Origin: Paenibacillus nasutitermitis
GTDB lineage: Bacteria > Bacillota > Bacilli > Paenibacillales > Paenibacillaceae
Length of the DNA: 64,000 bases
Direction of reading: 5' to 3'
NCBI RefSeq assembly: GCF_014641075.1
Contig: NZ_BMHP01000003.1
Span: 682,001 to 746,000, forward strand
Below are positions 41,472 to 49,449 of the stretch, piece by piece. Below the pieces are notes generated by a model that was not told the origin of the DNA, did not search any database, and saw only the letters and a list, made by a program, of their open reading frames with translations. Positions within the stretch are counted from its first letter, which is position 1. Every line of letters starts with the position of its first letter. The translations under genes and the position numbers were made by a program.

Positions 41472-42578
41472 TTATGACCAGTGAAAATGCAAGATCGTTT
41501 TCTGCCATGTAAGATGTGAAACTGCGTTCTCCATCGCTTTATCAAAATCCTCCGCTGAAGCTATGTTGGTGGATTGCTCGGGCAGCAGCTTGCCCAGTGT
41601 CCGCTGGAAAGAAGGATCCTTCATCGCAGACAGCACTGGGTAAAAGTCCGACCGCGAGCTACGGCTGCTTCCTCTCATCGTAATGCCCTTCTCCAATACA
41701 TCCCGGGTATTTATAGGCACCCTCTCCTCCGTTACACCCATCAGAATAAGATGGCCGCCCGGCCGCAGGATATCGATCGCCTGGTTAATGGCATTTTCGG
41801 AGAAGCGCCCTCCCGTGCAATCCAATGCAATGTCATGTGTGTTCCCTTCGGTAAAGTCATATTCCTGAACGAGCTCGCAGGTTGCAAAGTCAAATTGCGC
41901 AAGTTTGTCAGGTACGACACCGAATACGAGCAGCCGGTCCTTGCTGACATGAAACACATGGTGCAGGATGGCAGCCGCCAAGTATCCGACAGGTCCGTCC
42001 CCGAATACGACGATCTTCGAATGCTGCAATTGTTCTGCTACATGAGCCAGTGCCTGATAGGAAACCGTGCACAGCTCAAGAAGTACAGCAATCTCATTGG
42101 GCACCTCATCGGGCACAGGGATGGCGCATCCCGCCGGAATAACGAGCCTGCTCTGGGCAATGCCATCTACGCCACTGCCGAGAAATTGGCCGTGGTAGCA
42201 ATAATTCTCTTCTTTATTCCGGCAAGCCGGGCAGCACTCCTCTGGTTCTATGCCCTGAATTAGACTGCCCGGAATATTAGGAACGATTACAACCCGTTGA
42301 CCGACAGGCAGATGAGCCGTTTCAGTTTGTACCACAGTTCCAATCCCTTCATGAATCAGGGCCATGGGCAGCTTCTTCTGGAGCGCCTCCGGTCTGCGGT
42401 TCCCGCTGTAGTATCTCATGTCCGCATGACAGATGCTCCCCATCAGGGGCTCCACAACAACCATCCAATCGGCAAGTTCATGCTCAATTACGGTATCAAC
42501 GACCTCATAAGGCTTAACTAACCGGTAGGCACGGGACATTACACTTTTCTTGCTGGATACATGTTGAATCAAATTCAT
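41472..42578 (-). CDS. TarJ-like zinc-dependent polyol-phosphate dehydrogenase
   Basis: A medium-chain dehydrogenase of about 368 residues. It aligns well by eye with ribulose-5-phosphate reductase TarJ of wall-teichoic-acid synthesis: MSRAYRLVKPYEVVD, EPLMGSICHADMRYYSGNR, LPMALIHEGIGTVV, IVVFGDGPVGYLAA (NAD(P)-binding), GVTEERVPINTRDVLEKGIT and the ending SHLTWQKTILHFHW. Unlike most TarJ proteins it retains a structural-zinc-like cluster (ECCPACRNKEENYC). With no TarI partner here but two phosphodiesterases, it may run in reverse, oxidising ribitol-5-phosphate. The start is ambiguous: ATG 42578 has GGAGG only 2 bp away, while TTG 42572 has ideal spacing; Met17 is where TarJ similarity begins. 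Confidence 0.75.
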   Translation of the reverse strand: MNLIQHVSSKKSVMSRAYRLVKPYEVVDTVIEHELADWMVVVEPLMGSICHADMRYYSGNRRPEALQKKLPMALIHEGIGTVVQTETAHLPVGQRVVIVPNIPGSLIQGIEPEECCPACRNKEENYCYHGQFLGSGVDGIAQSRLVIPAGCAIPVPDEVPNEIAVLLELCTVSYQALAHVAEQLQHSKIVVFGDGPVGYLAAAILHHVFHVSKDRLLVFGVVPDKLAQFDFATCELVQEYDFTEGNTHDIALDCTGGRFSENAINQAIDILRPGGHLILMGVTEERVPINTRDVLEKGITMRGSSRSSRSDFYPVLSAMKDPSFQRTLGKLLPEQSTNIASAEDFDKAMENAVSHLTWQKTILHFHWS

Positions 42579-42613
42579 AACCTCCACTCTTGATGACTAT
42601 CCTTTTTCAGAAA

Positions 42614-42638
42614 TGTTCATTTATGTTTATATATGCTT
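42614..42638. promoter_or_regulatory. Operator-like element shared with the TagC operon promoter
   Basis: TGTTCATT followed by TATGTTTATATATGCTT (42622-42638). The same two pieces occur in the same order in the promoter of the TagC-like gene on the opposite strand (48077-48112), there separated by the rest of a palindrome. A weaker relative, TGCTCATTAGTTATCA, lies at 42774-42789. Confidence 0.6.
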
Positions 42639-42810
42639 AATTACATACTACTTCCGCTTTCCGCGACAGTCAACACTTTTTGAATTTTTGAGCATGATTT
42701 CGAACTAATTAGCGCGTATTGTGGGGATGAACCGTAATTTTAAGTGTGATATTGCTTGTTTCAATTTATTTTATGCTCATTAGTTATCATTTGACTCTCC
42801 AATTAACTGC

Positions 42811-42855
42811 ACACCGTAAGGAGAGCATTGCCCTGCAATGCTCTCCTTACGGTGT
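42811..42855. terminator. Very long perfect hairpin at the end of the phosphodiester transport operon
   Basis: ACACCGTAAGGAGAGCATTG then C (42811-42831) pairs without mismatch with 42835-42855 around a 3-base loop (CCT). It follows the second phosphodiesterase gene by 17 bp. There is no long T-run, but the 21-bp stem should strongly stop or stabilise the transcript. Confidence 0.75.
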
Positions 42856-42872
42856 TTGATTCCATCGAGGCT

Positions 42873-43601
42873 CTATTGTGCGAGAAGCCGCTTGACCCTG
42901 GCGGGGTAATCACTAATAATGCCGGACACGCCATAGTCGATCGCCCTCCTGATACTGAGCTCATCGTTAATGGTATACGGATACACCTGCAGCCCCTGCC
43001 CGATGCATTCCCTGATGTTCTCCTGATCCAGACGCTTGAACTTCGGATGCAGCGAATACACATCGAAGCCTGTGATTGTCGCCATCAAGGCATGCCGAAC
43101 CGGCCGGCAATCATAGAGCAGGCCTACTTTCACCCGCTCCTCCAGCTGCTTGAGCAGTGCCAGACTCTCGTGATCGAACGAAGAGACCACGACATTATCC
43201 AGCCGTCCCTCCCGTTTCAGCAGCTCCAGCAGCACGGGCTCCAGCCGGTGACCGCTGGTGTCCTTGATCTCTACATTAACCATCACCCCAGGCGGTACCA
43301 GATCGAATACCTCCGTCAATAAAGGAATCCGCTCTCCGGCATACTGCTCGCCGAACCAGCGGCCGGCATCTACCCGCTTCAACTCCTCCGCAAGCAGATT
43401 GCTGATCTCACCGGTCCCATCACTTGTCCGGTCAATCGTACTGTCATGACAGACGATCAACTGGCCATCCCTTGAGAGGTGTACGTCCAGTTCAATCGCG
43501 TCACACCCTTGTTCCAGCGCCAGCTGAAAGGCTGCCATCGTATTCTCGGGCGCTTCACCCGCCGCGCCGCGGTGGGCAATCGTTAAAATTCTCTCGCTCA
43601 T
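42873..43601 (-). CDS. Glycerophosphodiester phosphodiesterase (copy 2)
   Basis: A 242-residue cytoplasmic GDPD. Motifs: AHRGAAGEAPENTMAAF, AIELDVHLSRDGQLIVCHD, TIDRTSDGTGEISNL, VMVNVEIKDTSG and the closing GVSGIISDYPARVKRLL. All metal and catalytic positions are retained. It is the last gene of the leftward operon TagC-like / binding protein / two permeases / GDPD, 39 bp after the permease, so the imported compound is almost certainly a phosphodiester. GGAG lies 10 bp before the ATG. Confidence 0.93.
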   Translation of the reverse strand: MSERILTIAHRGAAGEAPENTMAAFQLALEQGCDAIELDVHLSRDGQLIVCHDSTIDRTSDGTGEISNLLAEELKRVDAGRWFGEQYAGERIPLLTEVFDLVPPGVMVNVEIKDTSGHRLEPVLLELLKREGRLDNVVVSSFDHESLALLKQLEERVKVGLLYDCRPVRHALMATITGFDVYSLHPKFKRLDQENIRECIGQGLQVYPYTINDELSIRRAIDYGVSGIISDYPARVKRLLAQ

Positions 43602-43640
43602 TCTGGCATTTCTCCATTCATTCAGGTTTGAGAGGCTGTA

Positions 43641-44471
43641 TTATTTGAAGGTCGAATTGGACATCGCCGCTATGATATGCTTCTGAGCGAATGCAAACAC
43701 GATGACGATCGGGATAATGACAATGACGCTTGCCGCCATCAGCTGATGGAACATAATCGCTTCGTTCCCCGCAATGGAATCCCGCATCTTGGCAATTCCC
43801 AGCGTAAGCACACGCATCTTGTCGGAGTTGGTCATAATAAGCGGCCAGAAGTACGAGTTCCAGCTTCCGATGAAGCTGATCAGCACGACTGTCGTCACAG
43901 TCGGCATTGCCATCGGCGTCAGAAGCCCATACAAGACCTGCATCCGGTTGGCTCCATCCATCTTCGCCGCCTCAATCACGTCATTATTAATCGATTTGAA
44001 CATCTGCCGAAGCAGGAAGATGCCATATGCCGAAGCAGCATTCGGAATGATCAGGGCGTAATACGTATTAATCCACCCTAACTTGGACAACAGGACATAC
44101 ACTGGAACAAAGGTCACCTGATCCGGTACGATCAGTGCCGCAAGAATCAACAGGAACAACTTGTCTCTGCCGATGAAATTGCCCTTTGCGAAGGCGTACG
44201 CAGCCATCAGACCTACATTAATTTGCAAAAAAACGATGCCCGCAGTCTGAATGATCGTGTTCATGGAATACTGGGCAAACGGAATCGTCTTGAACACATG
44301 GGCGAAATTCTCCCACATGAACTGCCTTGGCCAGAATGTCGGTACAGCGAGTGTCAGCTCTTCGGCAGTCTTGAATGCCGTGATGACCATCCAGTAAATC
44401 GGGAACAGCATCAGAAGTGTTATGATCGCGGCAGTCATATAACGGGTCGCTGTGAACACCGGAGTTTTCAT
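43641..44471 (-). CDS. ABC transporter permease, UgpE/MalG-type
   Basis: A 276-residue inner-membrane permease with six segments and the EAA motif EAAKMDGANRMQVLYGLLTP that contacts the ATPase. It belongs to the carbohydrate uptake-1 family that includes UgpE (glycerol-3-phosphate/glycerophosphodiesters). It starts 12 bp after the other permease gene. No ATPase gene is in this operon; such systems in Firmicutes commonly share a general ATPase (MsmK/UgpC-like) encoded elsewhere. Confidence 0.93.
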   Translation of the reverse strand: MKTPVFTATRYMTAAIITLLMLFPIYWMVITAFKTAEELTLAVPTFWPRQFMWENFAHVFKTIPFAQYSMNTIIQTAGIVFLQINVGLMAAYAFAKGNFIGRDKLFLLILAALIVPDQVTFVPVYVLLSKLGWINTYYALIIPNAASAYGIFLLRQMFKSINNDVIEAAKMDGANRMQVLYGLLTPMAMPTVTTVVLISFIGSWNSYFWPLIMTNSDKMRVLTLGIAKMRDSIAGNEAIMFHQLMAASVIVIIPIVIVFAFAQKHIIAAMSNSTFK

Positions 44472-44483
44472 TCTTGGACGAAC

Positions 44484-45431
44484 CTACCCTTCGTAATGGA
44501 CTTTCTTCTTGGATAACACCATCTGCAGCAGCGTCAGCAGAATGATAATAATGAAGAACATAATGACCAGCGCTGACGCCCGGCCTGTTCTGAATTCCTG
44601 GAATGCCATCTCATAGATCCAGTAAACCATCGCTTTTGTGGCGTTCAATGGTCCGCCATTCGTCAATATATCCACAGATTGGAATACTTGCATAGATGAG
44701 ATAAAATTCGTGATCAACAGAAACAGCGTGGTCGGCGAGAGCAGCGGCAAAGTAATATGCCAGAACTGATTCCACCTGGAGGCCCCGTCCAGATTAGAGG
44801 CTTCATAATAATCCACCGGAATGCTGCGCAGCCCGGCAATGAAGATAATCATTACGAAACCGACGCCTTTCCATACGGATACAATAATGAGCGCCCACAA
44901 CGCCGAGCCCGGTCTGTTCAGCCATTGCACGGGCTCAGTACCGAACAAGCCCAGGAACTCATTGAGCACCCCATACCTTCCATTGAATATCCACATGAAT
45001 ACCATAGAAACGATAACCATTGAGATATAATGGGGCATGAACAGAATACTGCGCATGAAATTAAAGGCCCGCGAGGCATGATTGAACAACAATGCCAGCA
45101 TCAATCCGATGGCCAGCGTCAGCGCCACGTCCAGAACGGTATATGTAAACGTAATGCGCAATACTTTATAGAACATCTCGTTCTGCAGCAGATACGAGTA
45201 ATTGTCAAAGCCAACAAACTTTTTGACAGGTCTGGTCATATTCCAATTTGTGAAGCTCAAATACAGGGAATTGAGTAATGGGTAATAAATAAACACCATA
45301 AGGCAGATTAATGCTGGAAGAGCGAAACTGAAATCCTTGAACCCCTCCATAAACCGGACCCGTGAGAACCTGCTTACGCTTCTTGTTGCCGCATGTGTCT
45401 TGCGTTCCAGCTGATTATCCGTCACTTTCAT
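44484..45431 (-). CDS. ABC transporter permease, UgpA/MalF-type
   Basis: A 315-residue permease with six segments after a basic 35-residue N-terminus. The EAA loop is YYEASNLDGASRWNQFWHIT with LPLLSP. GAGGGGAG precedes the ATG by 7 bp. It forms a heterodimer with the next permease. A strong hairpin between the binding-protein gene and this gene (45464-45494) probably reduces permease expression relative to the binding protein. Confidence 0.93.
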   Translation of the reverse strand: MKVTDNQLERKTHAATRSVSRFSRVRFMEGFKDFSFALPALICLMVFIYYPLLNSLYLSFTNWNMTRPVKKFVGFDNYSYLLQNEMFYKVLRITFTYTVLDVALTLAIGLMLALLFNHASRAFNFMRSILFMPHYISMVIVSMVFMWIFNGRYGVLNEFLGLFGTEPVQWLNRPGSALWALIIVSVWKGVGFVMIIFIAGLRSIPVDYYEASNLDGASRWNQFWHITLPLLSPTTLFLLITNFISSMQVFQSVDILTNGGPLNATKAMVYWIYEMAFQEFRTGRASALVIMFFIIIILLTLLQMVLSKKKVHYEG

Positions 45432-45463
45432 TGCGGCTCCCCTCTCCTATCTGACAGATATGG

Positions 45464-45494
45464 GCATGCGAGCGCTGTTACATCGCTCGCATGC
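45464..45494 (-). promoter_or_regulatory. Intercistronic hairpin between binding protein and permease genes
   Basis: GCATGCGAGCG (45464-45474) pairs with CGCTCGCATGC (45484-45494), 11 bp perfect with a 9-base loop and no T-run. This layout usually stabilises the upstream mRNA segment and lowers downstream expression. Confidence 0.6.
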
Positions 45495-45508
45495 AGCCCT
45501 ATCAAATT

Positions 45509-46870
45509 CTAGTATTCTTGAAGAATATCGTTCATTTCCTTGATCTTGCTCTTCAACAATGGGAACGGATCCGCACCCTCCAATATCATCTTGCCAACCG
45601 CCTCCATGTAGATGCCGTTAATCTCCGTATAGGCAGGATGTTGAGGACGTCCGATAACATTGTCGAAATTATCGAATACCACCTTGTATTGCGGCAGCTC
45701 TGCAAAATAAGCCTTGCCTTCTTCAGTATCCACTACCGACTTGCGAGTAGGCAGATAACCGGTTTCCTTGGCCCATTCCACATTGTGCTCCTTGCCGGTC
45801 ATGAACTTAATGAATTTCCAAGCCGCTTCCTTCTGTGCGTCCGGCGCTTTATCCATCATGACAATGCCTGCGCCGCCAATGTTGGAAATCCGCTTTTTGT
45901 CTCCAGGCAAGAAGGATACGCCTAACTCGAATTTTGCATTCCCCATGTATGCTGACTTCAGCGTTGCCGAGGAATGATGCACCATTGCGATCTGCTCATC
46001 GAGGAACATTTGACGCATATTAGAGGAGGCCCCTGGTCCATAACCCATTTGCACGGTACCGTCAGTCGTCCACTTGCGGAGGTTCTCCAGCCATCTCAAG
46101 CCGTCAGGCTGATCGAAACCTACTGATTTCTTGTCCTCTGACAGTACCGTCCCGCCTCCGTTGATCATCCACGGATCGGTATACCATGCATCCCAGCCGG
46201 GAACCGCGAAGGCATAGCGTTTGGTTTCTTTGCCTTCCTTGACCGCAACCTTCTCGATGAAGCCATCGATTTCGTCCCATGTTTGCGGAGGGGTAACCCC
46301 CAGGCTATCAAGCAGCGTCTTATTGTAGATCATGACTGATACCGCAACGATCAACGGAAATCCGTATTGACGGCCATTATATGAATAAGCTTGCAGCATT
46401 CCCGAAGAGAAGTCCTCCATATCAACGGCATCCCGTTCGATGAAAGGGGTCAGATCCGTGAACACGCCGCTGTCGGCAAAATTGGGCAGTGAGGCCACTT
46501 CTACATTCGTGACAGCCGGCACTTCATTCGCAGCAACGGCAGCCTGGAGCTTCTTGTGAAGATCCGGGTAACCTCCCTGGAACACCTCTTCAACCGTAAT
46601 GTGAGGATTTTCCTTCTGGAACTCCGAAATCATCTTTTTCAGAATGTCCATCTGCACTTCATTATGGGAATGCCAGTATTGAATCGTAACCGGTGTAGTA
46701 TCCTCTTCCTTAGGCGCCTCCGGTTTCGGATCGTTCGTTGCAGGCGTATTCTGCCCTGTAGTAGCCGGCGGAGTGTTCTGGGCGTTGTTCGAGCAAGCGC
46801 CCAACAGAAGCGTGAATATAGTGATAATTGTAAGAATCAATGCCGTTTTTGATCGTTTCATCTGTTTCAT
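45509..46870 (-). CDS. Extracellular solute-binding lipoprotein, UgpB-like
   Basis: A lipoprotein of about 453 residues. The signal peptide ends LLLGACSNN (lipobox LGAC), followed by a Thr/Pro/Asn-rich linker. The mature part is a family 1 extracellular binding protein: VTIQYWHSHNEVQMDILKKM, GGYPDLHKKLQAAVAANEVP, FADSGVFTDLTPFI, WYTDPWMINGGGTVLSEDKK, GYLPTRKSVVDTEEGKAYFA. The last two blocks resemble UgpB-type proteins that bind glycerol-3-phosphate or glycerophosphocholine. Start ATG 46868-46870 with GAGGGGG upstream; another ATG follows three codons later. It is second in the operon after the TagC-like protein. Confidence 0.9.
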   Translation of the reverse strand: MKQMKRSKTALILTIITIFTLLLGACSNNAQNTPPATTGQNTPATNDPKPEAPKEEDTTPVTIQYWHSHNEVQMDILKKMISEFQKENPHITVEEVFQGGYPDLHKKLQAAVAANEVPAVTNVEVASLPNFADSGVFTDLTPFIERDAVDMEDFSSGMLQAYSYNGRQYGFPLIVAVSVMIYNKTLLDSLGVTPPQTWDEIDGFIEKVAVKEGKETKRYAFAVPGWDAWYTDPWMINGGGTVLSEDKKSVGFDQPDGLRWLENLRKWTTDGTVQMGYGPGASSNMRQMFLDEQIAMVHHSSATLKSAYMGNAKFELGVSFLPGDKKRISNIGGAGIVMMDKAPDAQKEAAWKFIKFMTGKEHNVEWAKETGYLPTRKSVVDTEEGKAYFAELPQYKVVFDNFDNVIGRPQHPAYTEINGIYMEAVGKMILEGADPFPLLKSKIKEMNDILQEY

Positions 46871-46912
46871 ATGCCCCCTCAATATCAATCATCCATGCCT
46901 ATCTGCATGTAT

Positions 46913-47977
46913 TTACCTGAATACATCCTTGTAATAAATACTGATCAACTTGGTGGTGTCGGTCGATGATACGGTAGATGCGAAACCGAAGGCAAGCCTG
47001 GCTTCTTCCGGATGATTCATATCCGGTATCTGAATGGCTATACCCTCCGGCTCTCTGAATGGCAGCGTGTATCCTGCTCTGGTGAGTTTTCTCTCTAAGG
47101 TCACGCCCGTATTCAAGTCGACTGAGGTAATATAGACGTTGCCGTCCGGATAAACCGACCCTTCTTTGCCGTAGCTAGTGCCTTCCAGTATATATGCATA
47201 GCTGCCATGCTTCGTATAGCCTTGGAACGAGGTAGCTACTGCCGGAACTGGGATATGCGACAGCGAGACATAGTTGTTCTGCTTCACCTGCTCGAGATCA
47301 AATACATCAAAGTAGTAGACGCCATTCAACCGGTAACGGAGAAGCAGATGCCCATATTCCATATCAATACTAGCCGTTGTATTATAGGCGCCAGGTATAA
47401 TATCATGCTTCTCCAGCCATGGCGTGTTCGGTGTTACAACTGCCCCATCGGTAAACGGAAATCTGGCGAGCTTCGTCCCTCTGCCACCACCGCCTTCATC
47501 AAAAGAGTCCGTCTCTGTCCACAGGTAAGCGACTGGCAGCCCATTCTGTCCGATACCCGGTTCCACGCCGATCGATACGCCATGCCCTGCCCCTTTAACA
47601 TACATGTAGCTTAGCTTATTGCCGGCAAAATCAAGCTTTGTAATGGTTAAGTCGCCGCTAGCCTTTCTCACTGCCGCCGATACGGCCGCAGGCTCACCCG
47701 GCAGCTGCAGCCCGCCCTGAGTCAACTGCGCCACATAGATATGCTGATTCACATTGTCGAAACCGATCGACTGCAGCACGGTCGCATTGTGAATCGCCTT
47801 CTCGCGGATCAGCATAGTAGCGGGAGTAGTAAGATCGAACGCATCCGTTGACGGTATACTTGCGTATACTTTGTTATTCACTATGAAAGTAGAACCAAGC
47901 AGCGTAGCAATAATGCATATTAGTGCGGCTTTAAATAACCATATGCGACTGGCTTGCTGATGCATAATCAAGGTCAT
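46913..47977 (-). CDS. TagC/P68-RBP-like secreted beta-propeller protein
   Basis: A 354-residue protein with a signal peptide (about 1-39, ending VYASI). The mature chain resembles teichoic-acid-associated TagC (DinC) of Bacillus and the propeller of phage P68 receptor-binding proteins: ATVLQSIGFDNVNQHIYVAQ, GDLTITKLDFAGNKLSYMYV, KGAGHGVSIGVEPG, AYLWTETDSFD and GTKLARFPF. Such proteins bind, and may cleave, wall teichoic acid. It is the first gene of the operon with the UgpB-like transporter and phosphodiesterase. Start ambiguous: GGAGG is 3 bp before ATG 47977, and TTG 47971 is better spaced. Its exact activity is not known to me. Confidence 0.7.
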   Translation of the reverse strand: MTLIMHQQASRIWLFKAALICIIATLLGSTFIVNNKVYASIPSTDAFDLTTPATMLIREKAIHNATVLQSIGFDNVNQHIYVAQLTQGGLQLPGEPAAVSAAVRKASGDLTITKLDFAGNKLSYMYVKGAGHGVSIGVEPGIGQNGLPVAYLWTETDSFDEGGGGRGTKLARFPFTDGAVVTPNTPWLEKHDIIPGAYNTTASIDMEYGHLLLRYRLNGVYYFDVFDLEQVKQNNYVSLSHIPVPAVATSFQGYTKHGSYAYILEGTSYGKEGSVYPDGNVYITSVDLNTGVTLERKLTRAGYTLPFREPEGIAIQIPDMNHPEEARLAFGFASTVSSTDTTKLISIYYKDVFR

Positions 47978-48096
47978 ACACCTCCAAATGATTTTCGGAT
48001 CAGGTCTTGAATACGCTTACATTTCCGTAAAACAATTCAATCTCGTTTCAGACACCCCCCTCTCTTTATAAAATTCAAGCATCATATAAACATAAT

Positions 48097-48112
48097 TGTT
48101 CATTAATGAACA
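48097..48112. promoter_or_regulatory. Perfect operator palindrome upstream of the TagC operon
   Basis: TGTTCATTAATGAACA is a perfect 16-bp palindrome. Next to it, AAGCATCATATAAACATA (48077-48094) is the reverse complement of the TATGTTTATAT-ATGCTT element found at 42622-42638. The DeoR protein at 40607 is the likely ligand. Confidence 0.7.
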
Positions 48113-48332
48113 TTTATAAATCATATTATGCATAAACGCACTCCCTTTTGCAACATAAATTTCAATAATGTTCCAAAATTGGTTCCGAAGTATGCCGATA
48201 GAGCAGTTGGATTGCAACGGAGGAACCATTGTCACCGCACAGCAGAAAGAACCCTCGTCCGTCGATGGTTCTTCGTGCTCCCAATGCGATTATCCTGTAC
48301 CATTTTGAGTACCTTACTATCGTCATCTCGTT

Positions 48333-48393
48333 GTTCATTCAGATACAACGAATGAACTGTAATCTTCCGTTCATACTCCGTTCATTTTGGATG
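48333..48393. promoter_or_regulatory. Cluster of GTTCAT boxes before the small membrane protein gene
   Basis: GTTCATTC (48333-48340) and GAATGAAC (48350-48357) form an inverted repeat with a 9-bp spacer. Two direct copies of CCGTTCAT follow at about 48368 and 48382. The gene starts 80 bp downstream, so these look like regulator sites, different from but related in sequence to the palindrome at 48097. Confidence 0.45.
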
Positions 48394-48435
48394 GATAAAA
48401 TAATAAAAATAAACTCGTTCCGGGGTGAAAAGATC

Positions 48436-48825
48436 ATGTTGCCATATAGTAAGTGGTTGATCCGCGTTGCAGCCATCTATTCATTGATTGGCGCTTTAAT
48501 CGGATCAGACATGGCAGGAAGAAAAGAGTACACCATGGTTCCTGCTCATGCTCATATTTTAGTTGTCGGTTGGCTTACTCTATTTGCATACGGTATTTTC
48601 TATTATGTATTTAAAGAGATCCAAATGATTAGAACTGCCAAATTACACGCATGGACGAGTCTGATCGGTGGCGGACTAATGCCGATGGGGATGCTCGTGT
48701 ATTACCAATCCGAGAACACCGCCACACTGTTATCTTTTATTATTCCTGCAGTCATCTTGCTTATAGCAATCATCTTGTTCATTATCATCTTATTTTTCGA
48801 TAAGAAATTGTTTGCCCGCAAATAA
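48436..48825 (+). CDS. Small membrane protein resembling a heme-copper oxidase subunit I fragment
   Basis: A 130-residue protein with four membrane segments. The ATG at 48436 has GGGGTG upstream; the open frame extends further 5' without support. The motif VPAHAHILVVGWLTLFAYGI followed by FYYVF resembles the helix II region of cbb3/NorB-type heme-copper oxidase subunit I, where such histidines bind heme. Segment spacing also fits a small family of subunit-I-like proteins in bacilli. Two His in HAH and one in KLHAW could be ligands. It cannot be a complete oxidase. It may be a heme-binding or sensor protein; this is inference. Confidence 0.6.
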   Translation: MLPYSKWLIRVAAIYSLIGALIGSDMAGRKEYTMVPAHAHILVVGWLTLFAYGIFYYVFKEIQMIRTAKLHAWTSLIGGGLMPMGMLVYYQSENTATLLSFIIPAVILLIAIILFIIILFFDKKLFARK

Positions 48826-48829
48826 CAAC

Positions 48830-48870
48830 ATGCAGCCGGTATCCTCGTGGATAGCGGCTGCATTTTTTTT
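48830..48870 (+). terminator. Strong terminator after the small membrane protein
   Basis: ATGCAGCCG (48830-48838) pairs with CGGCTGCAT (48855-48863) and is followed by eight T. Confidence 0.92.
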
Positions 48871-48913
48871 GTCGTTAGACGGATTCTGCCTGATTATTTA
48901 CCGTTAGCAGCTT

Positions 48914-49312
48914 TCAGCCCTTCACGCGGGTATCGCCAAGATAGGGGATCAACGCATTTTGCAAGGCCGTATAATCGGCTGCCGTGTAGGTCATTTTATC
49001 GCTTATGCTGGAATCGGTAAGGAGCAGTTTCACATTATTGGCCGTGCTGTATGCAAGGCCGGTTTCGTTATCGGCTTTGTTCACGACATCTCCGGGATTT
49101 AATCGCATTTGGTTGATGAAATCAATACCGTTTGCGGCGATATTAGCCCAATTTGTATTATTGTTATAATCAATCGGTATGCGGATTGGCGGTTGCCAAT
49201 ATCCTCCGATCTCAAATTTTCCTGTTCCCGCTGCACCAGCGGGCAGGCCGGTTGATAACATCGCCGATAAGGAAATAACTACGGCAATCAACCTTTTTCT
49301 TCTTCTCATCAT
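48914..49312 (-). pseudogene. Truncated secreted protein (N-terminal part of a larger surface protein)
   Basis: An open frame of about 132 codons with a good signal peptide (MRRRKRLIAVVISLSAMLST then GLPAGAAG) and the block KFEIGGYWQPPIRIPIDYNN, NIAANGIDFINQM and LIPYLGDTRVKG before a stop. In larger exported proteins of Paenibacillus an opening of the type IGGYWxPP...NIAxAGINF and YLxDPRVKG is followed by several hundred more residues (recollection). Here the chain ends just at that point and the DNA beyond runs into a terminator, so the gene looks truncated. Start ATG at 49310-49312 or 49307-49309 with AGGGAG upstream. Confidence 0.55.
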
Positions 49313-49449
49313 TATCACTCCCTATATCGTTTGTAAGCGATTTCATTTATATAGTAATACGATACGGGAGCTTGTTTAAAGAGTAATTTTTGCAGATAAG
49401 GTGTAACTTTTAAATGGTATTTCCAGTGACATCGTTGGGGCTTATAAAT

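Larger units (their letters stand above)
47978..48435. promoter_or_regulatory. Divergent regulatory region of the TagC operon and a membrane protein gene
   Basis: 458 bp without a gene. It holds the DeoR-type palindrome (48097-48112) on the left and a cluster of GTTCAT boxes on the right (48333-48390). A leader of more than 100 nt precedes the TagC-like gene. Open frames starting at 48128 and 48229 are not supported by ribosome sites. Confidence 0.55.

Noticed and set aside
42873..43601. The two GDPD genes as a recent duplication
   Set aside because: They share motifs but differ in most other positions and in length, so they are old paralogues or separate acquisitions.
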